A stretch of 64,000 bases of DNA, from assembly GCA_021325635.1 (NCBI GenBank), contig JAJPGV010000041.1:62001-126000 (forward strand), read 5' to 3'. Positions 1-11,687 of the stretch are shown piece by piece. Below the pieces are notes generated by a model. It saw only the letters and a program-made list of their open reading frames with translations, ran no database searches and had not been told where the DNA came from. The position numbers and the translations under genes are program-made. Each line of letters begins with the position of its first letter. Positions within the stretch are counted from its first letter, which is position 1. The DNA comes from Chloroflexota bacterium (lineage in GTDB: Bacteria > Chloroflexota > JAJPGV01).

Positions 1-1438
1 GCAGGCTCACCTCATTGCTGCCCAGCGCAAGCGAAAGCCCAACCTGGCTTTCGTCGTTGATGGTGCTGATGCCCATGCTGTGCGCCAGCTGCAGGGTCTC
101 ATGAATGCCGGCGTCCTTGAGCACCTTGACCGCTGGAATATTCAGCGAGTTGCCCAGCGCTTTCCGATAGGTAATGGTGCCGTGGTACTTCTTGTCGTAG
201 TTCTCCGGCCGGTAGAAGGAGCCGTCGAAGTTAGGGAATTCGTTGCCGACCTTGGTGTCGACCACGGTTGATGCGGGCGTCTTGCCCTTCAGGAAGTCGG
301 CTTCATACTCGAACGGCTTCCAGGACGATCCGGGCTGCAGGTTCTTGGCTGTGGCGGCGTTGAACTTCCCGTCCATGGTGCCATTCGGCAGGTTCTGGTT
401 GTAGTCGCGCGAGCCCACCATGGCCAGGATCTGGCCGGTCCGTGGATCGAGCGCTATCACCGCGCCATTGTTGACATTTTTGTCCTTCGGCAGCTTGGCG
501 AGCTGCTGCTGCACAATCTGCTGGGCCTGGTTCTGCAGGTTGAGGTCCAGCGTCGTGGTGATGGACAGGCCACCGGTGTACAGGAAGCGCGACCCGTACT
601 TCTGCTCCAGGTAGTCCCGCACGTAGAACACGAAGTGCGGTGCCTGGATGTCGGTGCGCTGGCTGGCGAACTGCAAGTTTTCGTTGTAGGCGTCGATGGC
701 CTGCTGCTCGGTGATGTAGCTCTGGGCCACCATGGCGTTGAGCACTTCGAGCTGGCGTACCTTGGCGGTCTTGGGATTCTGCAGGGGGTCGTATTGCGAT
801 GGCGACTGCGGCAGCCCGGCCAGCATGGCTGATTCCGCCAGGTCGAGCTTGATGGCGGTCTTGCCGAAATAGGATTCGGCCGCCGCCTCGATCCCGTATG
901 CCTGGTTCCCGTAGTAGATCTGGTTGAGGTACATCTCCAGGATCTGGTCCTTGCTCTTCTCTTTGGACAGGGTGTAAGCAATGGCCACTTCCTGGAGCTT
1001 GCGACGGATGCTCTGCTCCGGAGTCAGGTACACCTTCTTGACCAGCTGCTGGGTTATCGTGCTGCCGCCGCCGACGATCTGGCCGGTGGTCAAATCATCG
1101 TAGGCAGCGCGGATGATGCCGGACACGTCGAAGCCCGGATTGGTGTAGAAGTTCTTGTCCTCGATGGCGATGGTGGCGTTCTTCAGGCTCTCAGGGACCT
1201 GGGCCAGCGGAATCTCGGTTCGATGGCCGGCCAGCGGGTCGACGAACTCATACAGCAGCTTGCCGTTGCGGTCGTAGATGCGGCTGGTCTGAAAGGTCGC
1301 CTCGTGGCTGGTGAAGTTGAGCTTGGCCAGGGCGTCCGAGGCGTAGGCGTAGGCAGCAAAGGCGGCGACGAAAGGCGTAGCAAAAGCTAGGACCCCGAGC
1401 AGGGAAAAAGCCATCAGGATGCCGATGGCGATGCTCAT
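1..1438 (-). CDS. Class A penicillin-binding protein (PBP1a type), 3' end outside window
   Basis: Bifunctional peptidoglycan glycosyltransferase/transpeptidase, anchored in the membrane with the enzyme outside the cell. After an N-terminal membrane helix (about residues 3-30), the glycosyltransferase domain shows EDKNFYTNPGFD, GGGSTITQQLVKKVYL and a RKLQEVAIAYTLSKEKSKDQ stretch. The transpeptidase domain begins with the active-site Ser motif PGSSWKPF (SxxK) and SLN (SxN); the KTG motif lies beyond base 1. The ATG at 1438 opens directly on the membrane helix. An in-frame TTG at 1504 would add 22 mostly basic residues, which is common for cytoplasmic tails of PBPs, so the true start may be upstream. 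The gene is divergent from the MerR-like gene. The family is certain; the length is unknown because of the truncation. Confidence 0.93.
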   Translation of the reverse strand, partial: MSIAIGILMAFSLLGVLAFATPFVAAFAAYAYASDALAKLNFTSHEATFQTSRIYDRNGKLLYEFVDPLAGHRTEIPLAQVPESLKNATIAIEDKNFYTNPGFDVSGIIRAAYDDLTTGQIVGGGSTITQQLVKKVYLTPEQSIRRKLQEVAIAYTLSKEKSKDQILEMYLNQIYYGNQAYGIEAAAESYFGKTAIKLDLAESAMLAGLPQSPSQYDPLQNPKTAKVRQLEVLNAMVAQSYITEQQAIDAYNENLQFASQRTDIQAPHFVFYVRDYLEQKYGSRFLYTGGLSITTTLDLNLQNQAQQIVQQQLAKLPKDKNVNNGAVIALDPRTGQILAMVGSRDYNQNLPNGTMDGKFNAATAKNLQPGSSWKPFEYEADFLKGKTPASTVVDTKVGNEFPNFDGSFYRPENYDKKYHGTITYRKALGNSLNIPAVKVLKDAGIHETLQLAHSMGISTINDESQVGLSLALGSNEVSL

Positions 1439-1671
1439 CTTGCCGCTGCCTTGGCGCGCCGTGCGCTGCCGGCGCGTCCGTATCGGGGTGTAAGGTCTAG
1501 CCAAGGCTGGCGTCAGTCCCTGCTTGGCCCGATGAATGCGCCGCGCGGGTGGGCCGATGGACAGAACGGGCGGCTTGCTCTCCGGTTATCATTTCAATTC
1601 TGCCTCACCGTAGAAGGACGGTCCGGCGCGATACCTCAATAACAATATCGACAACAACAAGTACGACTGAT

Positions 1672-2154
1672 GTGACGCCAGCGATTCAAGAGTACGTCCT
1701 GGACAAGCTGCGGCTCAGCATTGGAGAAGCGGCGCGTGTGAGCGGGATCTCCGTCCGCCAGCTCAGCTACTGGACGCAGAAGGGCCTTGTCCGAGCGCTG
1801 GGCACGCCTGCCAAGAAGCTGTACGACTTTCGTGCGCTGGAGCGCATCGCCCTGATCCGGCATAACCTGAGCGAGGGCTATGGGCTGGAGGAAGCAGCGC
1901 GCGAGGCGGATCGCCTGCTGCGCTTGCGCACGGCCGCGATCGTCGAGCCGGAAGCCGTCATCTCTCAGCGGGTGGCGGAGCTGGAACAGCTGGTGCAGTA
2001 CCTCAAGGGCCGGTTGAGCCAGGCGACCAGCAAAGCGCAGCTCATGAGCACCGCGAACAAGCTCTCGCAGTTGAACCTCGCCGCCCTGTTCGACGAGCGC
2101 CCAACAGCCCGGCGGCGCCTCGTCCGCCCCATGCCTCGCCGCAAATCGGCATAG
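1672..2154 (+). CDS. MerR-family transcriptional regulator
   Basis: Small DNA-binding regulator. The N-terminal winged helix-turn-helix reads LSIGEAARVSGISVRQLSYW and continues into KGLVRALGTPAKKLYDFRALERI, the usual MerR order of recognition helix and wing. A helical segment (about residues 90-125) may form the dimerisation coiled coil, and the C terminus is very basic (RPTARRRLVRPMPRRKSA). No effector domain or conserved Cys for metal sensing is visible. The chosen GTG (1672) lies just before the conserved part and gives 160 residues. An ATG at 1549 would add 41 low-complexity residues, and neither start has a clear ribosome site. It is divergent from the PBP gene; the target is unknown. 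Confidence 0.8.
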   Translation: MTPAIQEYVLDKLRLSIGEAARVSGISVRQLSYWTQKGLVRALGTPAKKLYDFRALERIALIRHNLSEGYGLEEAAREADRLLRLRTAAIVEPEAVISQRVAELEQLVQYLKGRLSQATSKAQLMSTANKLSQLNLAALFDERPTARRRLVRPMPRRKSA

Positions 2155-2176
2155 AGCTGCCGCTCAGACCGTCCTG

Positions 2177-2794
2177 CTAGCGGAACCTCGGCAACCACGG
2201 AGCCCGTGATTGGCGGCGGGACTCGAAGTCGCGGATGGCGTCCTCGTGCTGCATCGTCAGGCCGATGGCGTCCAGGCCGTTCAGCAGGCAGTGCTTACGG
2301 AACGCATCCATCTCGAAGCGATCCACTCGGCCGAATGGGTCGGTGACGGCTTGCTGCTCCAGGTCGATAGCTATCTGATAGCCCTCCCGGCCGGCGATAT
2401 CGCGCAGGATCTGATTGACGCGATCTTCGGGCAGCACGACGTTGAGCAGGCCGATCTGCGCGCAGTTGTTGGTGAAGATGTCGGCGAACGATGGGGCGAT
2501 GATGGCCCGAAAGCCGTAGTCTTCGAGGGCCCACGGCGCGTGCTCGCGCGATGAGCCGCAGCCGAAGTTGGGACCGGCTACGAGGATGCTGGCATTCTGG
2601 TAGCGCGGCTGGTTCAGCACGAAGTCCGGGTTGGGCGAGCCGTCGGGTAGGAAGCGTTTGGCAAAGAACAGGAACTGGCCGAACCCTGTCCGCTCGATGC
2701 GCTTGAGGTACTCGGCCGGGATGATCTCGTCGGTATCGACGTTGGCCTTGTCGTAGGGAGCGGCGAGCCCCTCTTCCTTCTTGAACGGTCTCAT
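2177..2794 (-). CDS. leuD: 3-isopropylmalate dehydratase small subunit
   Basis: Swivelling-domain subunit of isopropylmalate isomerase, which converts 2- to 3-isopropylmalate in leucine synthesis in the cytoplasm. The aconitase-swivel landmarks are present: [20 protein letters not shown] near the N terminus and [21 protein letters not shown] in the middle. The length (205 residues) is normal. The ATG at 2794 overlaps the leuC stop as ATGA and has GGAG seven bases upstream; a GTG at 2806 would add only four residues. It is translated directly after leuC, so the two subunits are made together. Confidence 0.96.
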   Translation of the reverse strand: MRPFKKEEGLAAPYDKANVDTDEIIPAEYLKRIERTGFGQFLFFAKRFLPDGSPNPDFVLNQPRYQNASILVAGPNFGCGSSREHAPWALEDYGFRAIIAPSFADIFTNNCAQIGLLNVVLPEDRVNQILRDIAGREGYQIAIDLEQQAVTDPFGRVDRFEMDAFRKHCLLNGLDAIGLTMQHEDAIRDFESRRQSRAPWLPRFR

Positions 2795-4197
2795 GCCTTG
2801 CTCCACGCTCTGATGTCGACGAAATGCCCTTCGATGGCGGCCGCGGCTGCCATGGCCGGGCTCACCAGGTGCGTTCGTCCCCCTGGTCCCTGGCGCCCCT
2901 CGAAGTTGCGGTTAGAGGTCGAGGCGCAGCGCTCGCCCGGCCCCAGTACGTCCGGATTCATACCCAGGCACATCGAGCAGCCGGCTTCCCGCCATTCGAA
3001 CCCGGCTTCCCGGAAGACGCGGTCCAGCCCTTCGGCTTCGGCGGCGGCCTTCACCTGACCCGATCCCGGCACCACCAGCGCCTGCACGTGGGCGTTGACC
3101 TTCCTGCCCTTGACAACCGAGGCCGCCAGGCGCAGGTCCTCGATGCGCGAGTTGGTGCATGACCCGATGAACACCTTGTCGACGTTGATGGAGGTGATAG
3201 GGGTTCCTGGCTGCAGATCCTGGTACTTCAGCGAGCGGATGGCGTTGGCCTTGGAAGCTTCGTCCGGCATCTCGTCGGGATCCGGCACGCGGCCGGTGAC
3301 TTCGACCGACTGGCCGGGATTGGTGCCCCAGGTAACGAACGGCACGACGTCGGCAGCGTTGATGTTCACGGTCTTGTCGAAGATGGCGTCCTCGTCAGTG
3401 GCCAGCGAACGCCAGTAATCGAGGGCCTGCTCCCAGGCTTGCCCCTTGGGCGCGTACTGGCGGCCTTCCATGTAGGCGAAGGTGGTGTCGTCGGGCGCTA
3501 CGAGTCCGGCGCGGCCGCCAGCCTCGATCGACATGTTGCAGACTGTCATGCGGCCTTCCATGGACATCGCGCGGAAGGTCGAGCCGCAGTACTCGATGGC
3601 GTGTCCGACGGCGCCGCTGACGCCGATGGTGCGGATGATGTCCAGGACAAGATCCTTGGCCGTGGTGCCCAGCGGCAGCTCACCATCGACCTGGATCCTG
3701 AGCGTCTTGGGGCGGCGCTGCTGCAGCGTCTGCGTGGCCAGCACATGCTCCACTTCAGAAGTCCCGATGCCGAAGGCCAGCGCGCCGAAGGCGCCGTGCG
3801 TGGAGGTGTGACTGTCGCCGCAGACGATGACCATGCCTGGCTGGCTGGCGCCCATCTCGGGACCGATGACGTGCACAATGCCCTGGCGCGGGCTGAGCAT
3901 GCCCTCGAAGTGGATGGCGAAATCCCGCGTGTTCTGCTCCAGGGTCTCGATCTGCTTCTTGGCGATGGGATCCTTGACCGGCACGTTGCGCGGCGTGGTG
4001 GGCACGTTGTGATCGACCGTCGCCAGCGTGAGCTCGGGGTGACGGACCTTGCGTCCGTTCAGGCGTAGGCCTTCGAAGGCCTGCGCCGTCGTGATCTCGT
4101 GAATCAGGTGGAGGTCGACGAACAGCAGGTCGGGCTGGCCCTCATGGCTGTAGACAACGTGGTCGTCCCAGATCTTGTCGATGATGGTTCGTGGCAC
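2791..4197 (-). CDS. leuC: 3-isopropylmalate dehydratase large subunit
   Basis: Catalytic [4Fe-4S] subunit of isopropylmalate isomerase. The cluster ligands are Cys347 ([12 protein letters not shown]), Cys407 and Cys410 ([10 protein letters not shown]), at the spacing usual for LeuC. The other aconitase signatures, such as VDHNVPTT and [26 protein letters not shown], are intact in sequence order. The 468-residue length is typical. It leads a leuC-leuD pair and is divergent from pckG across only 77 bases, so the two promoters must lie close together or overlap. No leucine leader peptide or T-box was recognised in that gap. Confidence 0.97.
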   Translation of the reverse strand: MPRTIIDKIWDDHVVYSHEGQPDLLFVDLHLIHEITTAQAFEGLRLNGRKVRHPELTLATVDHNVPTTPRNVPVKDPIAKKQIETLEQNTRDFAIHFEGMLSPRQGIVHVIGPEMGASQPGMVIVCGDSHTSTHGAFGALAFGIGTSEVEHVLATQTLQQRRPKTLRIQVDGELPLGTTAKDLVLDIIRTIGVSGAVGHAIEYCGSTFRAMSMEGRMTVCNMSIEAGGRAGLVAPDDTTFAYMEGRQYAPKGQAWEQALDYWRSLATDEDAIFDKTVNINAADVVPFVTWGTNPGQSVEVTGRVPDPDEMPDEASKANAIRSLKYQDLQPGTPITSINVDKVFIGSCTNSRIEDLRLAASVVKGRKVNAHVQALVVPGSGQVKAAAEAEGLDRVFREAGFEWREAGCSMCLGMNPDVLGPGERCASTSNRNFEGRQGPGGRTHLVSPAMAAAAAIEGHFVDIRAWSKA

Positions 4198-4274
4198 TCG
4201 GCAAGTTTAACGGGGACGCCCCATGGTACATTGGCTAGTGGCCGACGAAGGCAGTCAAGGAGGTAGCGTCCGTA

Positions 4275-6050
4275 GTGGGATCGCCCGTAGAGCAGTGGGT
4301 CGACGAAGTTGCCCGCACCACCCGCCCCGACAGTATTTACTGGTGTGACGGCAGCGAGGCTGAGCGCCAGCGCCTTACCGACGAGCTGCTAGCGGCCGGT
4401 GAGCTGACCCGGCTCAACGACAAGCACTACCCGAACAGCTACCTTTCGCGAAGCGATCCACAGGACGTCGCCCGCACCGAGCGGTTGACGTTCATCATCA
4501 CCGATAAACCCGAGGACGTCGGTCCGACGAACAATTGGATGTCGCGCGAGGACGCGAACAGCAAGGTGTGGCCGCTGTTCGATGGCTGCATGCGCGGCCG
4601 GACCATGTACGTGGTTCCCTACATCATGGGGCCGGTCGAGTCGCCCTACAGCAAGGTCGGCGTCGAGATCACCGACAGCCGCTACGTGGTGCTGAACATG
4701 CGCATCATGACCCGCATGGGTCAGGTGGCCCTGGACCGTTTGAACGGCGGGGCGACAGACTGGGTCCCCGGCATTCACTCGATCGGCGACCTGTCACCCG
4801 ACCGCCGTTTCATCATGCATTTTCCGGAAACGAGGACGATCTGGAGCATCGGCTCTGGCTATGGCGGCAACGCGCTCCTGGGAAAGAAGTGCTTGGCCCT
4901 GCGCATCGCTTCGACCATGGCCCGCGATCAGGGCTGGCTGGCGGAGCACATGCTGATCCTCGGTTTGGAGTCACCCGATGGTGACGTGACCTACATCGCC
5001 GGCGCGTTTCCCAGCGCCTGCGGCAAGACCAACCTGGCCATGCTGCGGTCGCCCTTCGAGGATGAGGGCTGGAAGGTGCGCACCGTCGGCGAGGACATTG
5101 CCTGGATCAATATCGGCTCGGACGGCCGGCTGTGGGCGATCAATCCGGAAGCGGGCTATTTCGGCGTGGCTCCGGGCACGAATCGCGCCACCAACCCCAA
5201 CGCTATGGCGGCCGTCGAGCGCGACACCATTTTCACCAACGTCGCGCTCAAGGACGACGGTACCGTGTGGTGGGAGGGCATGGACGGGCCCAAGCCCAAT
5301 CATCTGATCGACTGGCTGGGCCGAGACTGGACGCCCGACAGTCCCGACAAGGCAGCCCATCCGAACTCGCGATTCACCACGCCGGCGGTCAACAATCCGG
5401 CTATCTCGTCGCACTGGGAAGATCCTCGTGGCGTGCCCATCTCGGCCATCCTCTTCGGCGGGCGGCGGGCGGACACCGTGCCGCTGGTGTTTCAGGCGCT
5501 CAGCTGGGAGCACGGCGTGTACATGGGCGCGACCATGGCTTCCGAGACCACGGCCGCGGCCGAGGCCAAAGTGGGGGTCGTGCGGAACGATCCGATGGCC
5601 ATGCTGCCCTTCTGCGGCTACAACATGGCCGACTACTGGGGACACTGGATTGAGATGGGGCGCCGCGCCTCCAATCCGCCCGCGGTCTTCCAGGTGAACT
5701 GGTTCCAGCGCGATGACGATGGCAATTTCATCTGGCCGGGATTTGGGCAGAACATGCGCGTTCTGCGCTGGGTGCGCGAGCAGGCGCTCGAGGGCAGCAA
5801 CGGTCACTCGCGGGAGACGCCCATAGGCGTCCTTCCCGCGCCACAGGACATACGTGGTGAGGAGGCCGGCGTCTCCTCCAAGCACATGGACCAGCTCTTG
5901 TCTGTCGATCACGATGCATGGCAGCGTGAAGTGGAATCACAGGAGCGGTTCCTGGGTGAGTTCGGCGATCGCCTGCCCAAGGAGTTGCGCGGCGAGCTGG
6001 ATTCACTCAAGCAACGCGTCACCCGGACCACAATCTCCGCAAAGAGCTGA
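4275..6050 (+). CDS. pckG: Phosphoenolpyruvate carboxykinase (GTP)
   Basis: Converts oxaloacetate and GTP to phosphoenolpyruvate, CO2 and GDP, the entry step of gluconeogenesis. The GTP-enzyme P-loop [14 protein letters not shown] begins at residue 243 and contains the reactive Cys249 that separates this class from the ATP enzymes. Downstream motifs include [13 protein letters not shown] and the [12 protein letters not shown] segment. The 591-residue length is usual. Translation starts at a GTG with AGGAGG about 11 bases upstream, slightly far. It is the first of three co-directed genes (pckG-mdh-fumC) that connect fumarate, malate, oxaloacetate and PEP. Confidence 0.97.
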   Translation: MGSPVEQWVDEVARTTRPDSIYWCDGSEAERQRLTDELLAAGELTRLNDKHYPNSYLSRSDPQDVARTERLTFIITDKPEDVGPTNNWMSREDANSKVWPLFDGCMRGRTMYVVPYIMGPVESPYSKVGVEITDSRYVVLNMRIMTRMGQVALDRLNGGATDWVPGIHSIGDLSPDRRFIMHFPETRTIWSIGSGYGGNALLGKKCLALRIASTMARDQGWLAEHMLILGLESPDGDVTYIAGAFPSACGKTNLAMLRSPFEDEGWKVRTVGEDIAWINIGSDGRLWAINPEAGYFGVAPGTNRATNPNAMAAVERDTIFTNVALKDDGTVWWEGMDGPKPNHLIDWLGRDWTPDSPDKAAHPNSRFTTPAVNNPAISSHWEDPRGVPISAILFGGRRADTVPLVFQALSWEHGVYMGATMASETTAAAEAKVGVVRNDPMAMLPFCGYNMADYWGHWIEMGRRASNPPAVFQVNWFQRDDDGNFIWPGFGQNMRVLRWVREQALEGSNGHSRETPIGVLPAPQDIRGEEAGVSSKHMDQLLSVDHDAWQREVESQERFLGEFGDRLPKELRGELDSLKQRVTRTTISAKS

Positions 6051-6126
6051 GCGACCGTCCCCTGACTCGTCTGCTTGCACGCTCGATTCGTTTCTAACGC
6101 CTAACCCTATTCACGAAGGAGCTTTC

Positions 6127-7077
6127 ATGTCACGAAAGAAGATTGCCGTCATCGGCGCCGGCATGGTCGGCGCGACAACTGCCCAGCGGCTGGCCGAGCG
6201 TGGCTATGCCGACATCGTCCTCACGGACATCGTCGATGGGATGCCCGCGGGCAAGGCGCTCGATCTCGAGGAGGCTGGCCCGGTCGTTGGCTACGACAGC
6301 CACGTGCTGGGCGTGACGACCACCGAGCCCGACCACTACAAAGCCCTGGAGGGGGCCGACGTGGTGCTGGTCACCTCCGGCGTGCCGCGCAAGCCCGGCA
6401 TGAGCCGTGACGATCTGTTGGGGACCAACGCCAAGATCATCAAAGGCGTGTGCGAATCGATCAAGAAGTACGCCCCCAACTGCATTCTGCTGCTGATGAC
6501 CAATCCGCTCGACGCCATGTGCCACGTCGCCATGCAGGCAACGGGCTTTCCTCGTGAGCGCCTCATTGGCCAGGCCGGCGTGCTCGACTCGGCGCGTTTC
6601 CGCACGTTCATCGCCCGTGAGCTCAACGTTTCGGTAGAGAGCGTGCACGCCTTCGTGCTCGGCGGCCACGGCGACGAGATGGTGCCGCTGCCCCGCTATT
6701 CGACCGTGGCCGGCGTGCCGATTACCGAGCTGCTGCCGCCCGATCGTATCGACGCCATCGTGCAGCGAACGCGCCAGGGCGGCGCGGAGATCGTCAACCT
6801 GCTCAAGACCGGCAGCGCGTTCTACGCTCCGGCCGCATCGTTTGCCCAGATGGTCGATGCCATCGTGCTCGACAAGAAGCAGATCCTGCCCTGCTCGGTG
6901 CTGCTGCGCGGCGAGTACGGCGTCAAGGATCTGTTCGTGGGCGTGCCGGTGAAGCTGGGCGCGGGTGGCATGGAAGGCGTGTTCGAGATCAAGCTGACCG
7001 CGGACGAGCAGGCCCAGATCGATAAGTCGGCCGGCGCCGTCAAGGAGCTGGTCGACGTGCTTCCGCGTGTGATGTAA
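6127..7077 (+). CDS. mdh: Malate dehydrogenase, LDH-like type
   Basis: NAD-dependent interconversion of malate and oxaloacetate. The N-terminal Rossmann motif GAGMVG is followed by an acidic residue at the end of beta-2 (LTDIVDG), expected for NAD preference. The substrate loop [11 protein letters not shown] carries the arginines, and His181 in GGHGDEMVP is the catalytic base. The 316-residue length fits the tetrameric lactate-dehydrogenase-like group. The ATG has a clean AAGGAG site. The 76-base gap after pckG shows no terminator, so co-transcription is likely. Confidence 0.97.
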   Translation: MSRKKIAVIGAGMVGATTAQRLAERGYADIVLTDIVDGMPAGKALDLEEAGPVVGYDSHVLGVTTTEPDHYKALEGADVVLVTSGVPRKPGMSRDDLLGTNAKIIKGVCESIKKYAPNCILLLMTNPLDAMCHVAMQATGFPRERLIGQAGVLDSARFRTFIARELNVSVESVHAFVLGGHGDEMVPLPRYSTVAGVPITELLPPDRIDAIVQRTRQGGAEIVNLLKTGSAFYAPAASFAQMVDAIVLDKKQILPCSVLLRGEYGVKDLFVGVPVKLGAGGMEGVFEIKLTADEQAQIDKSAGAVKELVDVLPRVM

Positions 7078-7119
7078 GGAAGGCGCGAGGAAAGGCAGTT
7101 GGCAGTAGAGGTTGCAGCC

Positions 7120-8523
<1,404 letters not shown>

Positions 8524-8536
8524 CTGTCACAGCCGA

Positions 8537-8570
8537 GCCGGGATGTTCAGACGTTCTGAACGGTCCCGGC
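8537..8570. terminator. Hairpin between convergent fumC and RND gene
   Basis: Nested inverted repeat: an outer GCCGGGA/TCCCGGC stem encloses a perfect GTTCAGA/TCTGAAC stem with a three-base loop. It lies right after the fumC stop and covers the last codons of the oppositely oriented transporter gene. There is no T-tract on either strand, so it may end or stabilise transcripts from both sides rather than act as a classical intrinsic terminator. Confidence 0.5.
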
Positions 8571-11500
8571 GAGCTCTTGACGCTTGGCGGCCGGCGACTT
8601 GCGCAGGTGGCGGAACCACTGTTTGATGTCGTCCAGCGTGCTGTAGACCACCGGCACCAGGATGAGGCTCAGCAGGGTGGAGGAGATCATGCCTCCACCC
8701 ACTACCGCGCCGATTGCGGCCCGAGACTCCGCGCCAACGGTCAGCTTGAAGGCCAGCGGGATCATTGACACGACCAGCGTGGCGCTGGTCATCAGGATCG
8801 GCCGAAGGCGGATGGGGCCCGCGCGCAGCAGAGCTTCGCGTCGGCTCAGCCCCTGGGCACGCATGCGCTCGGTGAAGTCGATCACCAGGATGGCGTTCTT
8901 CGAAACCAATCCCAGCAGCATGATCAGTCCGATCAGGGAGAACAGTCCCAGGTTTTCCCTGAAGGCCACCAGCGCGGTGAACGCCCCGACTGCAGCCACG
9001 GGCACCGACAGCATGACCGAAAGGGGGTACAGCAGGCTCTCGAACAGCGCCGCCATGAGCATGTACATGAGCGCCATCCCCAGCACTAGGGCGATACCGA
9101 ACGAGTTGAACGAATCAGCCTGCAGCTCGGCGTCGCCGCCGAAATCGACGCTGTAGCCGGAGGGCAGACGTAGATTGCCGAGCTGGCGCTGAACGTCGGC
9201 GGTCACGTCGCCCAACGGCCGTGTGCCCGAAAGGTTGGCACCGATCTGCACCAGCCGCTGGCGATCGCGGCGATCGATCTGCGGCGGAGAATCGACCCTG
9301 CTGATGGATGCGACCTGATCCAGCCGCACCACGTTGCCGCGCGGCGCCAGCAGCGGCAGGGCCGCGAGCTCCTGCAGGCTGGTCGCGCTGCCCGACTGCG
9401 AGATCAGTCTGACGTCGACCTGCTTTTGTCCCTGTGGACGCAGCTGCGTGACCACGTCCCCGGTTAACCCCGTGCGCAGGACGGCTGCGGCCTGGCTGGC
9501 GCTTACCCCGAGATCGGCCGCGCGGGCATGGTCGATCACCGCGTTGAGCTCGGTCGACGTCTCTGCCAGGCTGTTGGTGACGTCCGACGTCCCCGGTATG
9601 GCCTTCACCATTCGTTCGAGCTGGGAGCCGTAGTCCGCCAGCCTGGTAGCGTCGTCGCTGCGCAGCATCAGCACCAGCGGCTGTGAGGCGCCGCTGGTGC
9701 TCGGCAGCTGGGGCCGTGCCGTAAGGCCCGGGATAGCTTGCAGCGCCTGTTTCACGTCCGGCAGCACTTCGTCCACCGATCTCCGGCGCTCTCCGCGATC
9801 CGCGAGCAGGACGGTCATCTCGAAGCGATTCGTGCCGGCCTGCTCCTCGAAGCCGCTTTCGTTGCTGGTCCCCACCGAGCTGAGGACGTGGGCGACCTCG
9901 GGAATGCGTCTCAAGCGGGCCTCCAGGTCACGGGCCGCGCCATCGGTGACGTCGAGCGCCGTACCAGGAGGCATCTTGGCCTCGATGGTGAACACGCCCT
10001 GGTCGGCGTTGGGGACGAATTCGGTGCCGAGCAGGCCCAGCGGAAAGTAGGCGACCGCCAGCGCCACGCTCAGCAGGCTGGCGCCTACCACGGTCTTGCG
10101 ATGGTCGACAGACCAGGCCAGGACCCGCTCGTAAACGCGCTCGAGATGCGCAAAGGCAGCGTCCCAGCGCTGCCCGAAGCGGGCCCCCAGGCTGGAGCGA
10201 CCGGGGCGTTCGGCGGGCGGACGGAGCCAGCGACTGGCCAGCATCGGCGTGAGCGTAAAGGACACCGCCAGCGAAAACAGCACGGCGGCCACCACGCTGA
10301 AGCCAAACTCGCGGAAGAACTGGCCGACGACGCCTGTAAGGAATCCCAGGGGCGTGTAGACCACGACGTCCACCAGGGTGATGGCCAGGGCGGCTGCGCC
10401 AATCTCGCCGCGGCCATCGATGGCCGCGGCGACGGGGGTCTTACCCATTTGCAGGTGCCGGAAGACATTTTCCAGGACCACGATCGAGTCGTCCACCAGT
10501 ACCCCGATGGACAGCGCCAGGGCCAGCAGGGTCAACGTGTTCAAGCTGAACCCGGCCACGTACATCACGGCGTAAGTGGCCACCAGCGACGTGGGAATGG
10601 CCAGCAGCACGATGATCGTGCTGCGCCAGGTGTGCAGAAACAGCAGCAGCACCAGCCCGGTCAGCAGGATCGCCTCCAGCAGGTTCTCCTGCACGCCTTC
10701 AAGCGATCGATTGATGAATACCGAGCTGTCGTATGACACCAGAAGCCTGGCGCCCGCCGGGAGGCCGGTCTGCAGCCCGGCGATGGCCTTCTTGAGGCGT
10801 GTTGACGTCTCCACGCTGTTGGCGTCCGAGGCTTTGGAGATGATCATGCCGATGGCATTGCGGCCGTCGACGCGATACATCAAGTCCACCTTCTGGATGG
10901 TGTCCTGAACGTCTGCCACGTCGCGCAGGTAAACGGTGCCGGAGGGGCGCGTGGCCACGGCCAGCCCCAGCAGATCGCTGGGGCTGCGGTACAGCCCGAT
11001 GAGCCGCGTGTTGTAGCTCTTGCCCGCCTCGTTGAGCTGGCCGCCCGGCAGGTTCACGTTCTCCGCTGACAGCGCCGCCCGCAGCTGGTCCACCGACAGA
11101 CCGTAGGACTGCAGCTTGCGCGGATCGAATCGCACCTGGACTTCGCGGTCGTGCCCGCCCACGACAGTGACGGTGGATACGCCCGGGACGCTCTCCAGCA
11201 CGGCCTTGATGCGCTGGTCGACCAGCGCAAACAGCTGCTCCGGCGGCAGGTCGCCCTGCAATGAGACGTACATAATCGGTCCGGCGAAATCGGTCTTGCG
11301 CACCTCGGGCGTCTTGGCCTCGTCCGGCAGCTGACCCTTGATCGTGGCCAGGGCGCGCTCGGTGTCGGTCGCGGCGGTGTCGGCGTTGGTGCTGATCTCG
11401 AACTCCAACGTCACGTAGGACACGCCTTCGGCTGAGGTGGAGTTCACGTGCTTCAGCCCGTGCAGGCCGGCAAGAACGTCTTCGATGGGCTTGGTCACGA

Positions 11501-11684
11501 GGGTTTCGACGTCTTCGGGGCTCGCGCCGGGGTAGGCGGTCGTGACGAAGATATACGGCAGATTGGTCTTCGGATAGAGACCGACTCCGAGGTTGACGTA
11601 TGCCAGCGCGCCCATGAGGGCAACGGCCAGCGCGGCCATGACGATGACCAGCGGCCGTTTGACGGCCAGTTGGGTGATGAACAC
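8547..11684 (-). CDS. RND efflux transporter, AcrB/MdtC-like (HAE1 family)
   Basis: Proton-driven inner-membrane pump of the hydrophobe/amphiphile efflux family, 1045 residues, the usual size. It has two repeats of one plus five or six membrane helices with two large outer loops. The proton-relay residues are visible: Asp398-Asp399 in SIGVLVDDSIVVLEN (TM4) and Lys929 in GLVSKNAILVIDFTERMRAQG-like TM10. The N terminus (FITQLAVKRPLVIVM) and YPGASPEDVETLVTKPIE are family hallmarks. It starts three bases after the adaptor gene and belongs to the tetR-adaptor-pump operon. No outer-membrane channel gene is nearby. The substrate cannot be read from the sequence. Confidence 0.95.
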   Translation of the reverse strand: MFITQLAVKRPLVIVMAALAVALMGALAYVNLGVGLYPKTNLPYIFVTTAYPGASPEDVETLVTKPIEDVLAGLHGLKHVNSTSAEGVSYVTLEFEISTNADTAATDTERALATIKGQLPDEAKTPEVRKTDFAGPIMYVSLQGDLPPEQLFALVDQRIKAVLESVPGVSTVTVVGGHDREVQVRFDPRKLQSYGLSVDQLRAALSAENVNLPGGQLNEAGKSYNTRLIGLYRSPSDLLGLAVATRPSGTVYLRDVADVQDTIQKVDLMYRVDGRNAIGMIISKASDANSVETSTRLKKAIAGLQTGLPAGARLLVSYDSSVFINRSLEGVQENLLEAILLTGLVLLLFLHTWRSTIIVLLAIPTSLVATYAVMYVAGFSLNTLTLLALALSIGVLVDDSIVVLENVFRHLQMGKTPVAAAIDGRGEIGAAALAITLVDVVVYTPLGFLTGVVGQFFREFGFSVVAAVLFSLAVSFTLTPMLASRWLRPPAERPGRSSLGARFGQRWDAAFAHLERVYERVLAWSVDHRKTVVGASLLSVALAVAYFPLGLLGTEFVPNADQGVFTIEAKMPPGTALDVTDGAARDLEARLRRIPEVAHVLSSVGTSNESGFEEQAGTNRFEMTVLLADRGERRRSVDEVLPDVKQALQAIPGLTARPQLPSTSGASQPLVLMLRSDDATRLADYGSQLERMVKAIPGTSDVTNSLAETSTELNAVIDHARAADLGVSASQAAAVLRTGLTGDVVTQLRPQGQKQVDVRLISQSGSATSLQELAALPLLAPRGNVVRLDQVASISRVDSPPQIDRRDRQRLVQIGANLSGTRPLGDVTADVQRQLGNLRLPSGYSVDFGGDAELQADSFNSFGIALVLGMALMYMLMAALFESLLYPLSVMLSVPVAAVGAFTALVAFRENLGLFSLIGLIMLLGLVSKNAILVIDFTERMRAQGLSRREALLRAGPIRLRPILMTSATLVVSMIPLAFKLTVGAESRAAIGAVVGGGMISSTLLSLILVPVVYSTLDDIKQWFRHLRKSPAAKRQELAGTVQNV

Positions 11685-11687
11685 GGC